Shown: piece after piece, positions 48,541 to 61,700 of the stretch | How the letters are laid out: the number at the start of each line of letters is the position of its first letter | Numbering within the stretch: position 1 is the first letter of the stretch | Origin: Apus apus | Lineage: Eukaryota; Chordata; Aves; Apodiformes; Apodidae | Assembly: GCF_020740795.1 (NCBI RefSeq) | Contig: NC_067285.1 | Location: 96,245,152-96,309,151 of the forward strand | DNA: 64,000 nt | Reading direction: 5' to 3' | The notes under the pieces: generated by a model | What the model was told of the DNA's origin: nothing | What the model saw: the letters and a program-made list of their open reading frames with translations, nothing else | Database searches by the model: none | Program-made: the position numbers and the translations under genes

Positions 48541-51500
48541 ATTCCAAAGTCCTTTTGGTATGTTAATTGACAAGTTATTTTATATCACCAAGAGGGGGCA
48601 ACATATTTTAATTCACACACATATACAGACATATTCTGGAACTAGGCCTGTTTGCTGTAAACAGTAACAGCATGTTGTACCTTCACCCTGGGAAGAGGAA
48701 AAAAACGTTTTCAACAGCAGCCTGAGCAGGATCGTAAACAACTTAACAACCTGCAGAAAGACTAAAGTGATGCTCTTTTGCTCAACAAAGACCTCTAAAG
48801 ACAGATAAGCAAGGTAAGATACCTAGGTCCCAATATGGCTATTGCAGATAGGAGCTGAATCTGAATTCCTCTGCTATAGAACTGTACATCCCCTGTGAGG
48901 TGCAAAGCATGCTTTTCACAGACTGAGAGCCATTCTGGTTCCAACTAAACTTTGTAGCTTACTCCCATTACATAGGTAAATTACATCTCCAAATCCAAGG
49001 TTCAAGTAACCAAGGAAAAATCTTCTTTCTTTTCATCACCTCCCTTTCATAATGTCTCTAAACAGTTAGAAAGTCTGAGCTAGTGGAAACAGTGTTCAGA
49101 GACAAAGAGACTGAAAATAATTCAGTGAGCAGATGACAAGGCACCAGATATTTGGATTGCCAATGGTGTTGCTATCAAGAGTGATTTATCTTTGTTGCAA
49201 TTGCTTTCTCTATAACTGAAGCTTTGATTTTTATCTATCTATTTACTTACTTCTGTACTAGTCTAAATTTTGTTATTTTTTACAGTATTTGGTGATTCAC
49301 ATGTTTTCAGAATGGAATTACGGGAAGTATTGCCTCTCATTGTTCAACTTTATATGTTGTTTGGGGTCACAGCTAAGCAGAAGAAGTGCTGTTAGTTTTT
49401 GTGGGGCATGATGGCAGCCTGTATGGTGGTAGCATTGAACAGTCAACTATGTTTTCCTAAAAGCAAACTTGGGTAATTCTCTATGCCAATAGAGCTCTGG
49501 GATCAATCAAACCTTTACATGCTCTCCAAATAAAATGTATTTGCAGACCTTTCATCTTTATGTAGTGATGGGCACAATCCAAAAGAAACCTGTTCTCCAA
49601 ACACCTCAGACATTTTGGGAGGTAAGTTCAAAACTCTCATCGTAATATGGGCTCACCTTTAACAACTTTATTTATGGAATCAAATGCTCTCTGATCTGGA
49701 GCATGGTCCTGAGATCTATCATGGGATCTGATTTGTGTTGTTTGATTTTATCTGGGGTTTTAAGACTGTTGGTTCTTGTTTCTTAATTTCTATTTATTTT
49801 TTGTGTAGTGGTTTTTTTGCCATTGGTTACTAACTGCTTTCATCCTAACATTTTATCCCTGTAAAACTTTGGAGCTGGTTTAAATCCTTCTCTTAACAAA
49901 AGAGAAAAATGGTAGCTATAGTGGCAGCAATGCAGTGTGGGGGGGTCACTCCCATGTCGGCTCTTCCTGGCACGATACATGAGGTCCAGGTGACAGAAGC
50001 AGCTCCACAGCCCTGTTGGCAACAAGAGGCTGTGGGGAGACACCTCTGGTACAGCCTGCATGGACAGCTCTTTGCATCTTACGTAGATAAGCCACAGGGT
50101 AACACTATTCCATGGGCTGCTCAAACTCCTGAATTTTTTCCCTCCTTTCACCATTGTTCACTTTTTTCAGAATCGTTTGTAAATATGCCTAGTTATTGTA
50201 AAATTCAGTAGAAGCATGGTACGTGCAGCAGAGAATGTATTATGGAACTGCTTATGCTACTGCTGCTCACCCAAAGACAAAAAAAATCACAAGTCAGACC
50301 CAAAAGTCACAATATCATGCCATTCTTACCTGCATGTAGGATCATGTAACACAGCTGATTTTCTGTGTAGTTTGCACAGTGTGCAGCTCACTCTTCTGTG
50401 CTGGGGACCCTCTTCAGCTGGGAGCTGAGCAGTTTAGTCTCCATTGCTCTCCCGAGAATCTGCCTCTCCTCAGCTTTACTGTACTACCTTCTGCTGTTCC
50501 TTTGGGGGGTGTTTAGTCCCTGCAACCAGACTCCCTCCCTGGTGCATGGCAGCCTAGGGCTTTGACTCTGCTGTGGGAACGCACTTTCAGCCCAGCTCAG
50601 TGTGGCCCAGGTTGTTCCTGTGCCCTTTGTTCAGGTGCTGGTTCTACCTTCACAGAAAGGAGCACAGTGGCAACCCATCATTGCTAGTCCTCTTCCTCTG
50701 TCTTGTGACTGTCCTTCATCCCTTGGCAGTCTTTCCTGCTGACTCCCTGTGCTGCTTGGCAGGAAAATGTTCCCCACTGACCTGCTCCACACTCAGATTT
50801 GCCACGCTTTGCATGCCTGGAGATACCTCTCACCACAGTGAACAAAGGGTGTCTCAGCTCCCAGAACTGGAATAGAGCACACCACCAGTATGTACATCCT
50901 GTAGGAAGGCAAGAACCAGCCTCTAGCTTTTTCCCAAGTAACAGCCTCTTTTGTTTGTTTGTTTGTTTGTTTTTTGTGTGATTCATTCTCTATTTTTCGG
51001 CTGTTGAGATGAAAACAGTATTGTCTTTACATGCTAAACTGTTCCCATTATACTCTCAGCTGAATATCCAATGCACTTGGCTTAGCTTAAGCCCATGCCT
51101 TTTATATCCCTAGCTTTATATGGTAGGTATTCATCTTGTTTGGTTAATTCTTGTGCTTTCCATCATTAGCTGGCATATTTCAAAGTCCTGCCTCACATAC
51201 CCAGCCCATCATCGCAGGCAGTGGAGTGAACTCTCTGTGAGAGGTACGGACTCATCTACTGGACCCAGCTCTTGTGTATTGTTTGAAGTTCTCCTGGGCA
51301 AGGCAATAGTCCAACAGCACACTGACAGACCCAGGTTTGTCACACACAGCCTGGTATGAGTGTGCTGCTCAGTCTGCTGCTGGTAGTTACTCTAATGGGC
51401 TGACTATCCTTGGCTCACTTCACTGGAGGCTTAGGTAGGATGTGCTGCAAGACCTTGCAAGTGCTTTCTTGATGATGCTCTGCAGTGGCTTCTGATCAAA

Positions 51501-53394
51501 CTGCAAATGCACTTCATGCTCCAAAGTAACTGACGGAGTTAAACTGACAGAGTTACAGCAGAGACAGCAGTCCTTGCTCTGGCCTTGTCTGAGAATTAGA
51601 TGGGAGCCATGAATGGGCCAGTGACAGATCTGAGGATTCAGGAGAGGACAGCCCCTCTGATCTGGACTTCTTTAATTGTGAACTAGACCTTCAGCTGGGT
51701 CCAGAGGTGGAGAGCATGCACAGATGCTCAAAGACATGCAAAAAATGAAGTCAGAGAGAAAAAGGGCCCATCTAGAGCTGAAGAGCAGAAAAGAGATAAA
51801 TAATAAAATACAAAAAGGAGGAAAAAGAACCCATGTAACAAAAATAGGGAAATTTAGAATAGATTTATTGCAAAGAGGGAAAAAATGGGAACAGGAAGCT
51901 GAAAGCTAGAAAATTACCCAGTAGGCTAATAAAGGGCAGGTGGATGCACATTCTCAGGTTCTAATTGTCTCTTCAGTTGAACTTTTATGCTTTTATTTAG
52001 AGTTAAGAGATGGAAGACGGTCTTGACAGCACATAATGAGCTACTATTTTAGGTCACTATCTTAGATCTTGCAGCCCTAGGGATAATATTTTCTGTATTA
52101 CTTGTGGGCTATCTCCACAGCACTTAATTCTGATGTAACCATGCCACAGCATGCAAAAACTTCAGCAACTCCCATCTCAAAAGGAAAGATCGAAACCTTG
52201 GCCTTTCTAACATAAATAAAAAATCCCTATTTCACTTCAGAGTGAATTCAGGATTTCATCTCAAACATAGATTTTGTTCAATACTGAGAGCCCTGTGAAC
52301 TTCAGGTTATCACCAAAGCCAGATCTTGGGAGTTCGGGTGTTTTTTCACTTGAAACTACTGTAAATTGGCTGGAGTTTCTCCCATTCCACGTAAGTGGAG
52401 AGGCTGTCCCAGGGTTAGTATAAAATAAGCTGTATAAAAATATATTCTTACTTTGAAGAAGAATTGCTGTGCGGTGTAGCAGGAATAGGTTTCACAAAGA
52501 TGATTAGAAAACAAGCATTTGCACACAGGACTTTCAGTGAGGACCTTATCTCCTCTAATCCGAGAATTCTTTTTTTTTTCCTGGCTTGAGGTGCAAGTGC
52601 TTTATAGGCAAACACAAAGGCAAAACAGCCATGTGCTCTGAATAGCTTACATTCAAATTAGATTGACAATATAATGAAAGCTGAATAATGTTGTTGATAG
52701 AAATCATCCCCAGCTCATATCTGGAGAGGATAGTAGAATGAGTGGTTATCTATGCCTCTGCTGCTCTGCTTTTTTCACAGTCATTTTCTTTTCTCATCTT
52801 GCCCAGCACTCTTCAAAAATAGCCTCTTTAAGATAGGAAACTTATCTTTATTCTTAAAAAAATATATCCTCCTAACTTTCTGGATGGACTCTTATAACAC
52901 TCCAATTATGTTTTAGAGTTGGTGTACTCAAATCCTCACTGATTTCCAGGATGGGCCTTAAATCACACATTATATGCCCTTATCCCCCAGTACTCTGCTT
53001 TGAATTTACAATTTCAGTTAAAGTTACATCTGAGAAGGAAGATGACATCTTGCTGCTCCCTGTCCTTTTAAAATACCCAATTGATTTAAGGGCTTAACTT
53101 ATTGTTATAGTTTATCCTGAACCTTCTGAATCAGTTAATTGAATTTTAGCTGTAACTATATAAAATTCTATACAGTGAAATTGTTTGGCCATGTTGAGAA
53201 TGGCTGCGGCACGATCCATCAATGCCACCAACTGCTAGCAATAAAGAAATCCTTCTTTATTCTCCATTCATTTCAGTGAATTTTTAAAACTGCAATTGAA
53301 CACCAGAAGTTATATTTTACTAGATTTTAATTTTTTTCTTCTTCTTTTAAGGAGCCCATCAATGATATTTACCTGAAATGCACTTCACAGTTGA
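48541..53394. other. Intergenic, no gene seen
   Basis: AT-rich, with a (TTTG)n repeat near 50950 and a purine-rich Lys/Glu ORF at 51724-51909 that lacks support. No other structure is seen. Confidence 0.5.
50949..50976. repeat. (TTTG)n simple repeat
   Basis: Five to six TTTG units within a T-rich stretch. Confidence 0.9.
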
Positions 53395-53830
53395 ATGGCT
53401 TCAGTAGATGCCAAAAAGAGACACTGGGAAGACCCAATGAAATACAGACTTGTAAGACTGACTGTACTAGTGAGCAAGATAATGGAAACATTTATAAGGG
53501 AGATTACAATTCAGTTAGAGATGTGATTTAGTAAAGGGAAACCTGCATGGTTCTGTTAAAAGATCACATATGACAAATGTATTAGGGTCATTTCAATGCA
53601 TTGCTGAATTGATAAAGATGAAAATGTTGACATAATTCATCCAGATTTCAGGAAAGTATTTGTTACAGACTGTACAGGAGATCGATTTACAAGGTCAGAA
53701 AGCTGAGCATAGGGGACAACTCTTGAAATGGAATACAAATTGGTTTAGGCACAAGAAACAGATGGTGTCAGTAAAATGAAACAATTCAGGGTACGAGGAA
53801 GTATGGATATGCCTGAACACAAATACTAAG
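53395..53830 (+). mobile_element. Ancient CR1/L3-like LINE reverse-transcriptase relic
   Basis: Read in shifting frames with several stops, the segment still shows the order of LINE RT landmarks. There is a KGKPAW-like block near 53534, a VDIIHPDFRKVF block near 53630-53665 that matches the CR1-type VDVIYLDFSKAFD motif, then a WFRHKKQMV block and an NNSGYEEV-like block near 53750-53805. Those correspond to the region around the RT catalytic core. The copy is dead and much older than the other CR1 pieces. The exact family (CR1 or L3) is not resolved. Confidence 0.6.
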
Positions 53831-55689
53831 TACCACATGATTCAGGTCTTTAATCATTTGTTGCAGTAGGAATGTGGACATGGGCAGGTCTTCACTGCTT
53901 TGGAATGAAAATATTTGCAAGCCTCTTTGGGGTGATTGATTGAAAACAACCATGAAAATGCAAATCATTGTGGAGAAACCCATGCACTAAATGCACTTCT
54001 AAAGTCCTCTAAGGACAGCGGAAAAATGCCCCAAATTCACAGGTGATTAACCACTTCTACCTGCTTTTTAACACCATCTGTGCACCTTGTTAAATACCAA
54101 ATTGAAACAGATACATTTTCCTGGTGTGTCAGGACCTGCCCAACCACTAAATTTGAGAAAAATGACATTGTGGTGTTAGCAAAACCCACTGAGCTGGAGA
54201 GCACAGTGTGCTCTCCACCTGCAAAATGTCCCAGGAGGTGCCTTAGCCATGCTTTGACTTCTTTTTTCTCACTGTGTGGATTTTTCATCTTTATTTTAGG
54301 AACAGACCAATAAACAGTCTAGAACTGAGCAGAGCTATGACTGAGCATAGCAAGCTTATAGGAGGGTCCTAAAAACTAGCTTTGTTCCACCAAAGTCTCA
54401 TTCCTTGTGTATGCAAATTGGCTGCCATCCTACTCAAACGTGGAAACACCAAGGAGCCACATTACTCAGAGCATTCTGTTAGAAGACAGTGTTATTGCTT
54501 CTTTTAAAGCAGAAGGGACAGACATCATGGGAATTAGGCTCCTCATAGCATTTAAAGTTCCATGATGGGTCTCATGGGTCTCTTCAGAGCTTCTAGCCCT
54601 AAAGTTGCTTAAATAGTGATCCTCTTGGACCACACCTCTGGTGGTTAAAACACTAATGGATGTACTTCTGTAAAGCAAAGATGATTTTACTTAACAAAAA
54701 CCTTAATATAAAACATTTAAGTCCCTTCATGGAGGAAATAATTCTGGCAAAAATATATAGCATCTGACCTACTCAGCTGAGGTCTGTGTAACTTTGGCTC
54801 CTTATCTCTCGATACAGCTAACCACACCAAATTGCTAATACACACCTTCAGAACTAGCCCTTGTGCTCTGTTGGCAGGTTTCAGAAATCTGACTTGCAAA
54901 AGAAAACTGATGTAAAACAGATGGCTAAAGTACTACAGATACACATGGCATACACAAAGTAATCAAAATCCAGTTTCATTCATTTCAGTACACTTGGCTT
55001 AAATTTGTGATTCATAAGCTGTTTTAATTTGTCCCTACAAGCTTCCTCTGGGGGTCAAGCCAAGGGCCAGGAAGAGTACCCACATCAGCCTGTGACTTCT
55101 GCCCATTGCTGAATCCAAGTCAGAGCACTCAGCCCTTATCTTCCCTGGTTATACGGAGCTCTGCTTGGTACTGACTGGTGCCTCCACCATTTTCAAAGGC
55201 TATAAATAAACATACCATCCACATATGACCTCTCATTGGGACCAGGAGATTATATTTTAAATTGATTCAATGAACAAGAAGCATGAAGAAAAAAACCCCA
55301 AACTTTCTTGGTGAAAGGAAAGAGTTTATTTTTAAAATAAACAGGAATCAAGAGTAACAAGAAAAAGGTATGAAACTCAAAGGTAAAACAAAAAGCAATA
55401 AATAAAGGTATAGATCTGCTTTCCCTGAAATAATAATAATTTAATAGGATCACAATCTCATCAGTTAAATGTATACGCCAAGTGAAACTCTGGAATAATT
55501 TTGCAACTTTTATGTAATACCTACATCTTGTTCAGAATAGTTTAAGGTGAGACATATACTTAAAATGAGCTCCTAACAACCCTGGTAGTACAAGGTATAA
55601 GATTAAGTTATACATCAAGCAATTAGAAGTTAACATTGAGCAAGTATAAGTCATACAGGAAATGAAGCAGGTATCTCACCAACACAAGA
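53831..55689. other. Intergenic, no gene seen
   Basis: AT-rich sequence without convincing ORFs or repeats. Confidence 0.5.
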
Positions 55690-55940
55690 AAGGAACAGGG
55701 GCAAAGAAGGTTAGACATTAGGTAGAAATTTTTTACTGTGAGGTCGGTGAGACACTAGAACAGGCTGCCCAGGGAGGTTGTGGATGCCCCATCCCTGGAA
55801 ATGTTCAAGGCCAGGTTGAACGGGGCTTTGAGAAACCTGTTCTAGTGGGAGGTGTCCCTGCCCATGCAGGGGGTTTGGAACTAGATGGTCTTAAAGGTCC
55901 CTTCCAACCCAAACCATTCTATGATTCTATGATTCTATGA
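55690..55940 (+). mobile_element. CR1 LINE 3' end, sense
   Basis: GGTGAGACACTAGAACAGGC, a CCCATCCCTGGAAATG block and a GGTCCCTTCCAACCC stretch lead into a clean tail of three ATTCTATG units (55917-55940). Its blocks are less diverged than in most other copies here, so it is probably one of the younger insertions. Confidence 0.92.
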
Positions 55941-57369
55941 AGAAAAGAGATGGTCACTGTAGCATAGCATCTACTCCAATGGTTCCTGTGATAATTACAA
56001 GGTTAAATTTATTTCCATCTGATTCAAACCTGGAGCATAGAAACAGATCTCTTAATCTCCTCTGTTGAAATTGTTGCACTTCTATAACTAAGTATTTATG
56101 TCAAGAGAAGGAGGTTATATCCTTCCAGTTGTGGTCTTATCTGGGATGTAGAAACCTAAGCTTCAGTTCCTTCATTTAACTGCTTATACTAAGCGGAGAA
56201 ACTTCTAGGGAGATTGAAGAATGCTCACCATTGTTTTTTCCAGGCAGATATTTTCAAATGGAAAATTATTTTGCTGTGGTATTCTCAACAAGTTATCTTT
56301 CACTTGAATTTTTGTGCTCTTTGTCAGTGGGCTTTCTTACTTTATTCCCTCTAAATTGTCTCGAAAGCACGGGATCAGGCTGGCTGTCCTTTATGTTCCC
56401 TGCCTCCTTCTTTACTTACAGTCTGCTGAGTACTGACCACATATGTAAAGTGATGGTATTCATGCCAAAGAGTCTGGTGTGGTCACAACAATAAATGTCT
56501 TTGCAATGGTCAGGCAGCTTTCAGGGATTTGATATACCCCACCAGTCAAAACATGAACTTACAAGTCTGAGAAGCCACTCATATGTCCGATCTGATGACA
56601 GTACTAGGCCACTCTTCAATTTAATTGTAGCAGAAAGTATTCTGAATTCCCCACCTGGATTTCTTAGTAAAATGAACTATTTCTTATATTTTTCAAGTGC
56701 ACTCAGAGGAACATAAAATGCAGTGCACGTTTCCTTAGTACCCATCAGTTGAGCCTGTTTGAGTCACTTGACAAAATATTTTTCTGTGATCTTATATTGC
56801 ATTTTTAGGTACATCAATAGCAAGAAATTCTAAGGGAAATAATAATAATGCAGGAGGGCAGGTAGAGACTTTCCAGTCTCTCTTGAGAGACTATCTTGAC
56901 AGGAGGAGTTCGATGCGTCTGGGAAAACAGAATTCATTTATCCTAACTCTATATTCACCTGTAATGACAAGGCCTTAAAACAAAATCTGAGATTTTATAC
57001 TGGTTTTGTTTACTGCTGTCTTCTAGTTCCTACTGAGGTGTCTTTATTCTTAGGATGAGGGAAAGAAAAGCAGGAAAGAATTCTACTGGTTAAAGTAAGG
57101 TAACTTATTAATAATCCCTATACAGTTATCAACTATCACTAGCACAGACAACACTACCAAACTTTTCCAATACAGCCTAGATCAAACTAATTAATTTTAC
57201 AGATGCTTTTGAAGAACTTAGAGCTTTCTTGTCTGAGTTGGATTTGAGCTGCCCCCAGCACCTTCCAGAGCCTCACCCACAGCCTGGTGTTTTTGGGGGA
57301 ATTCACTGAAGTCTATGCTTGGTGTCATAGGCTAAGTATGCCCACAAAACCATGTTTGAACCCAGTTGT
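55941..57369. other. Intergenic, no gene seen
   Basis: AT-rich. An ORF at 56231-56494 is hydrophobic but has no exon context. Nothing else stands out. Confidence 0.5.
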
Positions 57370-58009
57370 TGTCCTGGTTTCACTGGGATAGAATCATAGA
57401 ACCACATTTCTATTCAGAAAAGCTGCATTTTTGAGAAGACTGCAGCACCTGATTCAATGGGAACAAACTTGATAAGAGACTTTGTTTCAGTTCATGGCCA
57501 GCCATGGTATGCAGGTTTCCAGAGAAATCTAGGTCTTTAGCAGCTTTGAGTTAGCCAGGTGTTAGGGCTAGAAGTGAAACCCAGGGCAGCTGAATCAAGC
57601 TGGCCAACAGAAGCATTCCATGCCATAAAAGTCACACTCAGTATAAATTGGAAAGTTTGCTGGGGATGGAACTTTCCTCAGTGGTCACCATGTCTGGAAG
57701 GACTTGTCCATCATCCTGCTCCCAAGGCCTACTTTCCCATTTGTTGTGACTATCGTGCGGTCACTGGAGCTGTGGTGCTCGCAGTGCTTGATACTCAGCA
57801 TTCACTGCTGGGAGTGCGTGGCTCATGACCACTGAGTATAACCTTGTGTGCTTTATATTAGTATTAGCATTAATATTAATCTTAGGGGTTTTATTATTAT
57901 TTTAGATCCATTTTCATTTCAACCCATAGGTCTCCTTTCCTTTTCCCAGTTCCCCTTCTTGGGTGGAGAGGGGTCAGTGGGTGATAGAACAGCTGACTAA
58001 ATGAAGACA
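57370..58009 (+). mobile_element. Old ERVL-type LTR (probable 5' LTR)
   Basis: It begins TGTCCTGGTTTCACTGGGAT, the known opening of avian ERVL-class LTRs. Inside are a CAGCTGAATCAAGCTGGCCA block, a CATTCCATGCCATAAAAGTC block and ACTCAGTATAAATTGG (57639-57654), corresponding to the U3 end and TATA region. A TTATTATTATTTTAG stretch and a GAGAGGGGTCAGTGGGTG block precede a degraded end, ACTAAATGAAGACA. It is strongly diverged. The ORF at 57559-57828 is a by-product. Confidence 0.65.
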
Positions 58010-58720
58010 GTTTATTTGGTGCCCAACAATTATTTGGCACCCAACTCAAATAGCTTGTCTGGGAGAACCACTTTTAACTTGAGAGTCTTAAAGGGCTGAA
58101 GCTTTAACAGATGTGACCAGATTCATTATGAGCATTCATTATGTTGGTGTGGGCAGAATGATCTCTGAGTGGAGTTCTCTGGTATTTCTTTCCAGAGTTG
58201 CTTTTGGAGCTGTGGGATGCTTTATAGATATCTGGTTTTGGTTTTGTGCAGTGTATCACTTCTGGGCACGGGGTTAAAGGTAATGCTTTGCTATGTTGTT
58301 TGGTGCTAGTGTATGGTGTTATTAATTTTTCTGTAATTTTTTATCACTTTGGAACAGTAGTGGGCAAGGTGCTAAGCAAAATAGCAGACAGCAGTGGCAG
58401 CAGCATGGCACAGGGGGCCGGTGGTGAGCAGAGAAGCCCGAAGCCACCTGGTTCAACGCCAGCATCGGGGCTGAGCCGGATCCTGAGTGCCCAATGGAGA
58501 CTGAGTCAGCTCTGGAGAGCAGCCAGCAGCAGTGCAACAAGGAGAAGAAATCTACATGCTATGACAAATCTTGGAGGAGAAAGACTTGGACAGATGAAAG
58601 TGAGCAGTTGGAGGATGAGGTTGATTCCCTGAAACTCGAGAAATTAAGGACTATAAGATTCTAGTGAACAGCAGTGCACAGCACACCCTATTGCCATCAA
58701 ACTTTAAAGGAGACCCAATC
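58010..58720 (+). mobile_element. ERVL-type internal 5' leader, degraded
   Basis: Just after the LTR lie two copies of a primer-binding-site-like string, TGGTGCCCAAC at 58017 and TGGCACCCAAC at 58035. The sequence then continues as an untranslated leader. An ORF of 128 codons (58246-58632) is in this zone, but I cannot match it to gag with confidence. No RT, integrase or 3' LTR is seen downstream, so most of the provirus is lost. The right boundary is a guess. Confidence 0.45.
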
Positions 58721-61700
58721 CCCAAGAATGCCTAAGAATGAGAGATGCTGCAACATCTTAGCCTTGCAGAAACCAGCCTTTAAAACAAAGTTGTTCAAAG
58801 CACTTGCATAGAAAGATATACATATGTCTCCTAGAAAATCTATACAACAGAACACTCTTGACTTCGGATTTTCAATTACTCAGAAAATCTCGGCACTAGG
58901 ATAGTTCTCTTGCTTATATGTGTTCATTCATTTTCAAAATCAGTTTGTTTTCAAACTTGCACTATCTCCTTTCCCCCACCCACTTACAACTTTCTACTCA
59001 ATTCTTACCATGAGTATCCCACCCACTACCTGCACTCCTCCCTCTTGGTTGCTGCTTTGTGTCATTTTCCCTTCCCTCCATCTTCCAGACCTTAACACCT
59101 AGTTCCTTCCCAGAGCTGGTTTGTGCAGATCACAGATCTTTTCCCTCAAATCTTCTTTTTACACTATCTCTCTAGAGGAGAGAACTACTCTACTCTGAAC
59201 TACAGTATCTAGTCACACCAGCTAACAGTTATACAATAGCTTAAAAAAAAATAAGACTGTCTCAAATTTTCGTGCTACATGGAGCACCTAATACACAAGG
59301 AGTGTAATACATTGAAGGTCCAAAACTGTTGAAGAGGAGAAAAGAAACACCATCACTTTAAAGATCTTTGTTGTTTGTTAAGATGTGTCCTTCACGGACC
59401 TGACTGGGCACAAAAGGATTCAACATAAATTAATAACTGCTAAACTGCTTCTGATCTGCAGATCATATTGTCCTGCTGACAGATCATGCATGTGAAGTAG
59501 AAGAGCTGATACAGGATAGTGAAACCAGCAATGAACCTGAGAAAATTGAGAACGCACAGCTGGAATATAAATGGACAAAAAGCAGCCTTAAAAAGGAAAG
59601 GCAAATGCAAAAGAAAGAAAAGAAACAGAGGAACAGATAAATGCTAAAAGTCATAGTACCCCCACAAACATAGGATGCTTCCTTCAAAATGTGTGCATGA
59701 GGGTTTGAGCATGTACTTATCTATCATTAAATTAGCAAGAACATGAAATAAAATAATGCTGATATAAATTACTAAAGGTACTAAAATGGATGTTTTATCT
59801 ATGATAGGTTATCTCCTCATTCAGAGGTATTTAAACCCTGATTAAATGGAAACATGAAACATCTGTGGAGAGTCAGACTGAATCATCCTTCAGGGGACAG
59901 GCACTACATGTTTTAATTACATTTCAATTATGTCGCCTGTCCAGATCTTAAGGATTTACACTGTGTTTTTAATAATACATTTCTTTAGAGTTGGACATGG
60001 ATGTAATTATGATGTTAGAGCAGTAAACAAATCTTGACAAAAAAAAGCAGCAGCATTTGAAGCAATCCATTTGTTGGCTTACCTATGGATATAAAATATG
60101 GGCTGTTTTCTTTCAGACAAGGACTCTGATTTCTGAAAGCCGTAGTTTAGAACTGTTGATTAAATCTCCTACAAGTGAAAACTGTTGGTTAAATCTCCTA
60201 CATATGTTTACCTGAATACTTGCATCAAAGAGCCACGGTAGCTCAGATCTGACTTTTAATGTGTAACTTGTCCAGGCATAAAATAAGGTTTTTTTAGAAA
60301 GTCTGGAGCTTTCCTAATGAAATGTAGAAAACGCTTAGAGAAGTGGAGGGTAATCTGGTGAAAAGACAGATGAACTCAAGATACCAAGGGAAAGATTGAT
60401 CACAAAGCAGAATTGCAGAGAAGGGAGATGAAACAGTAGAAGCAGATAAGTTTATCTAGTGAATGTATAGAGGAAGAAAGAAAAGAAGATAACAGATCTA
60501 AGGACAAAGAAAATGGTATGGTAGTTGAAGAGGAAGGTTGAGAGATTTTTTTTCCCCTCAGGCGCTCAATGACAATACTGTATTCTTCTGATGTTGGCAA
60601 GGTGATGGTGCAGAAGCAGTTCCTGCAACATGTAAGAGAAGAACCAAGACAGGTTGTTAGTTTTGCAATTAAAACAGCATATTGGCATTCCTGAAACCTG
60701 CAGTTTCACTTCCTTGTTATGTTTGAAACTTCAGTATTCTTGGACAAGGCAACTACTTCTCTCTTCGGTTTCCTATTTATAAACTAGGGTGATTGTACTT
60801 TTTTTCTGTCACCTTCGTGACTTGTTTGTCTGAGTAAAGGCAGGAGCTGTATCTCAATATATGTCTTCCTAGAAGCAAGCAGAGTAACCCTGTCCCAGCT
60901 AGGACTGTGGCACAGGAGTGTCACACTAACCACAGGTAAGTAAGGCAGAGAGGATCAGGAAATCTGAAGAAGCTGCCAAAAGGCTTGGTATCAGGCACTA
61001 GAAGTGATTACTTAACATACATATTCATGTTCCTTTTTTTTCCTTTCTGATCCTATCAAGTGTACTCAAGGCACATTTCAGCTTATTTTTTATTTATTCC
61101 CTTTAATCTTTCTTTTCTTTTAAAATAAATTGGGTTTTTTGCATCCAAGAGCTTGGGCTTTCTGAAAAAGACCAGCTCTCTTGTGACATCTGATAAAATC
61201 GTAAGAGCTGGAAACATTGAGAGTTCCTTTTGTTTTAATAACCTCTCTTTAATTAATATTTACTTCTTATTTTAATATTTTATCATCAATATAAATTAAA
61301 ACCTTATGTTTGTGGGGACTGTGAGCAGCTTTGGGATTAAAATGAGTGACATCCCTCAAAAATGAGAGCTGTTACAGGGTTATCTTTCTTACAAGTGGAG
61401 CTCTTTTTGCAAGAGCATTCTGAGTCTGGAATACTGTAAGAGTAAGATAACAAAGGACAGAAATTCTGCAAATTAGAAGCAGAACTGGCAAAAAGATTGT
61501 TTGGTTCATCTACGCCAGTAGTTGTACAGCTTCAACTATTAACAACACTATGAAAATGATGGAGTTTCTAATATTGTTAATGATTATTTTAATAAGTGGA
61601 TTTAAATTCTAGTACTTGTTAATTTAATTTTCATTATTTGCTCTTTGCCTGTGCAAACAGAATGCTGTTTTCAGCAATGGTTTGTGAGAAGCCTGCGAGG

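Noticed and set aside
51724-51909. Lys/Glu-rich 61-codon ORF resembling a coiled coil
   Set aside because: Purine-rich composition explains it; no splice sites or conserved motif, and it is too far from the CCDC149 first exon to be assigned.
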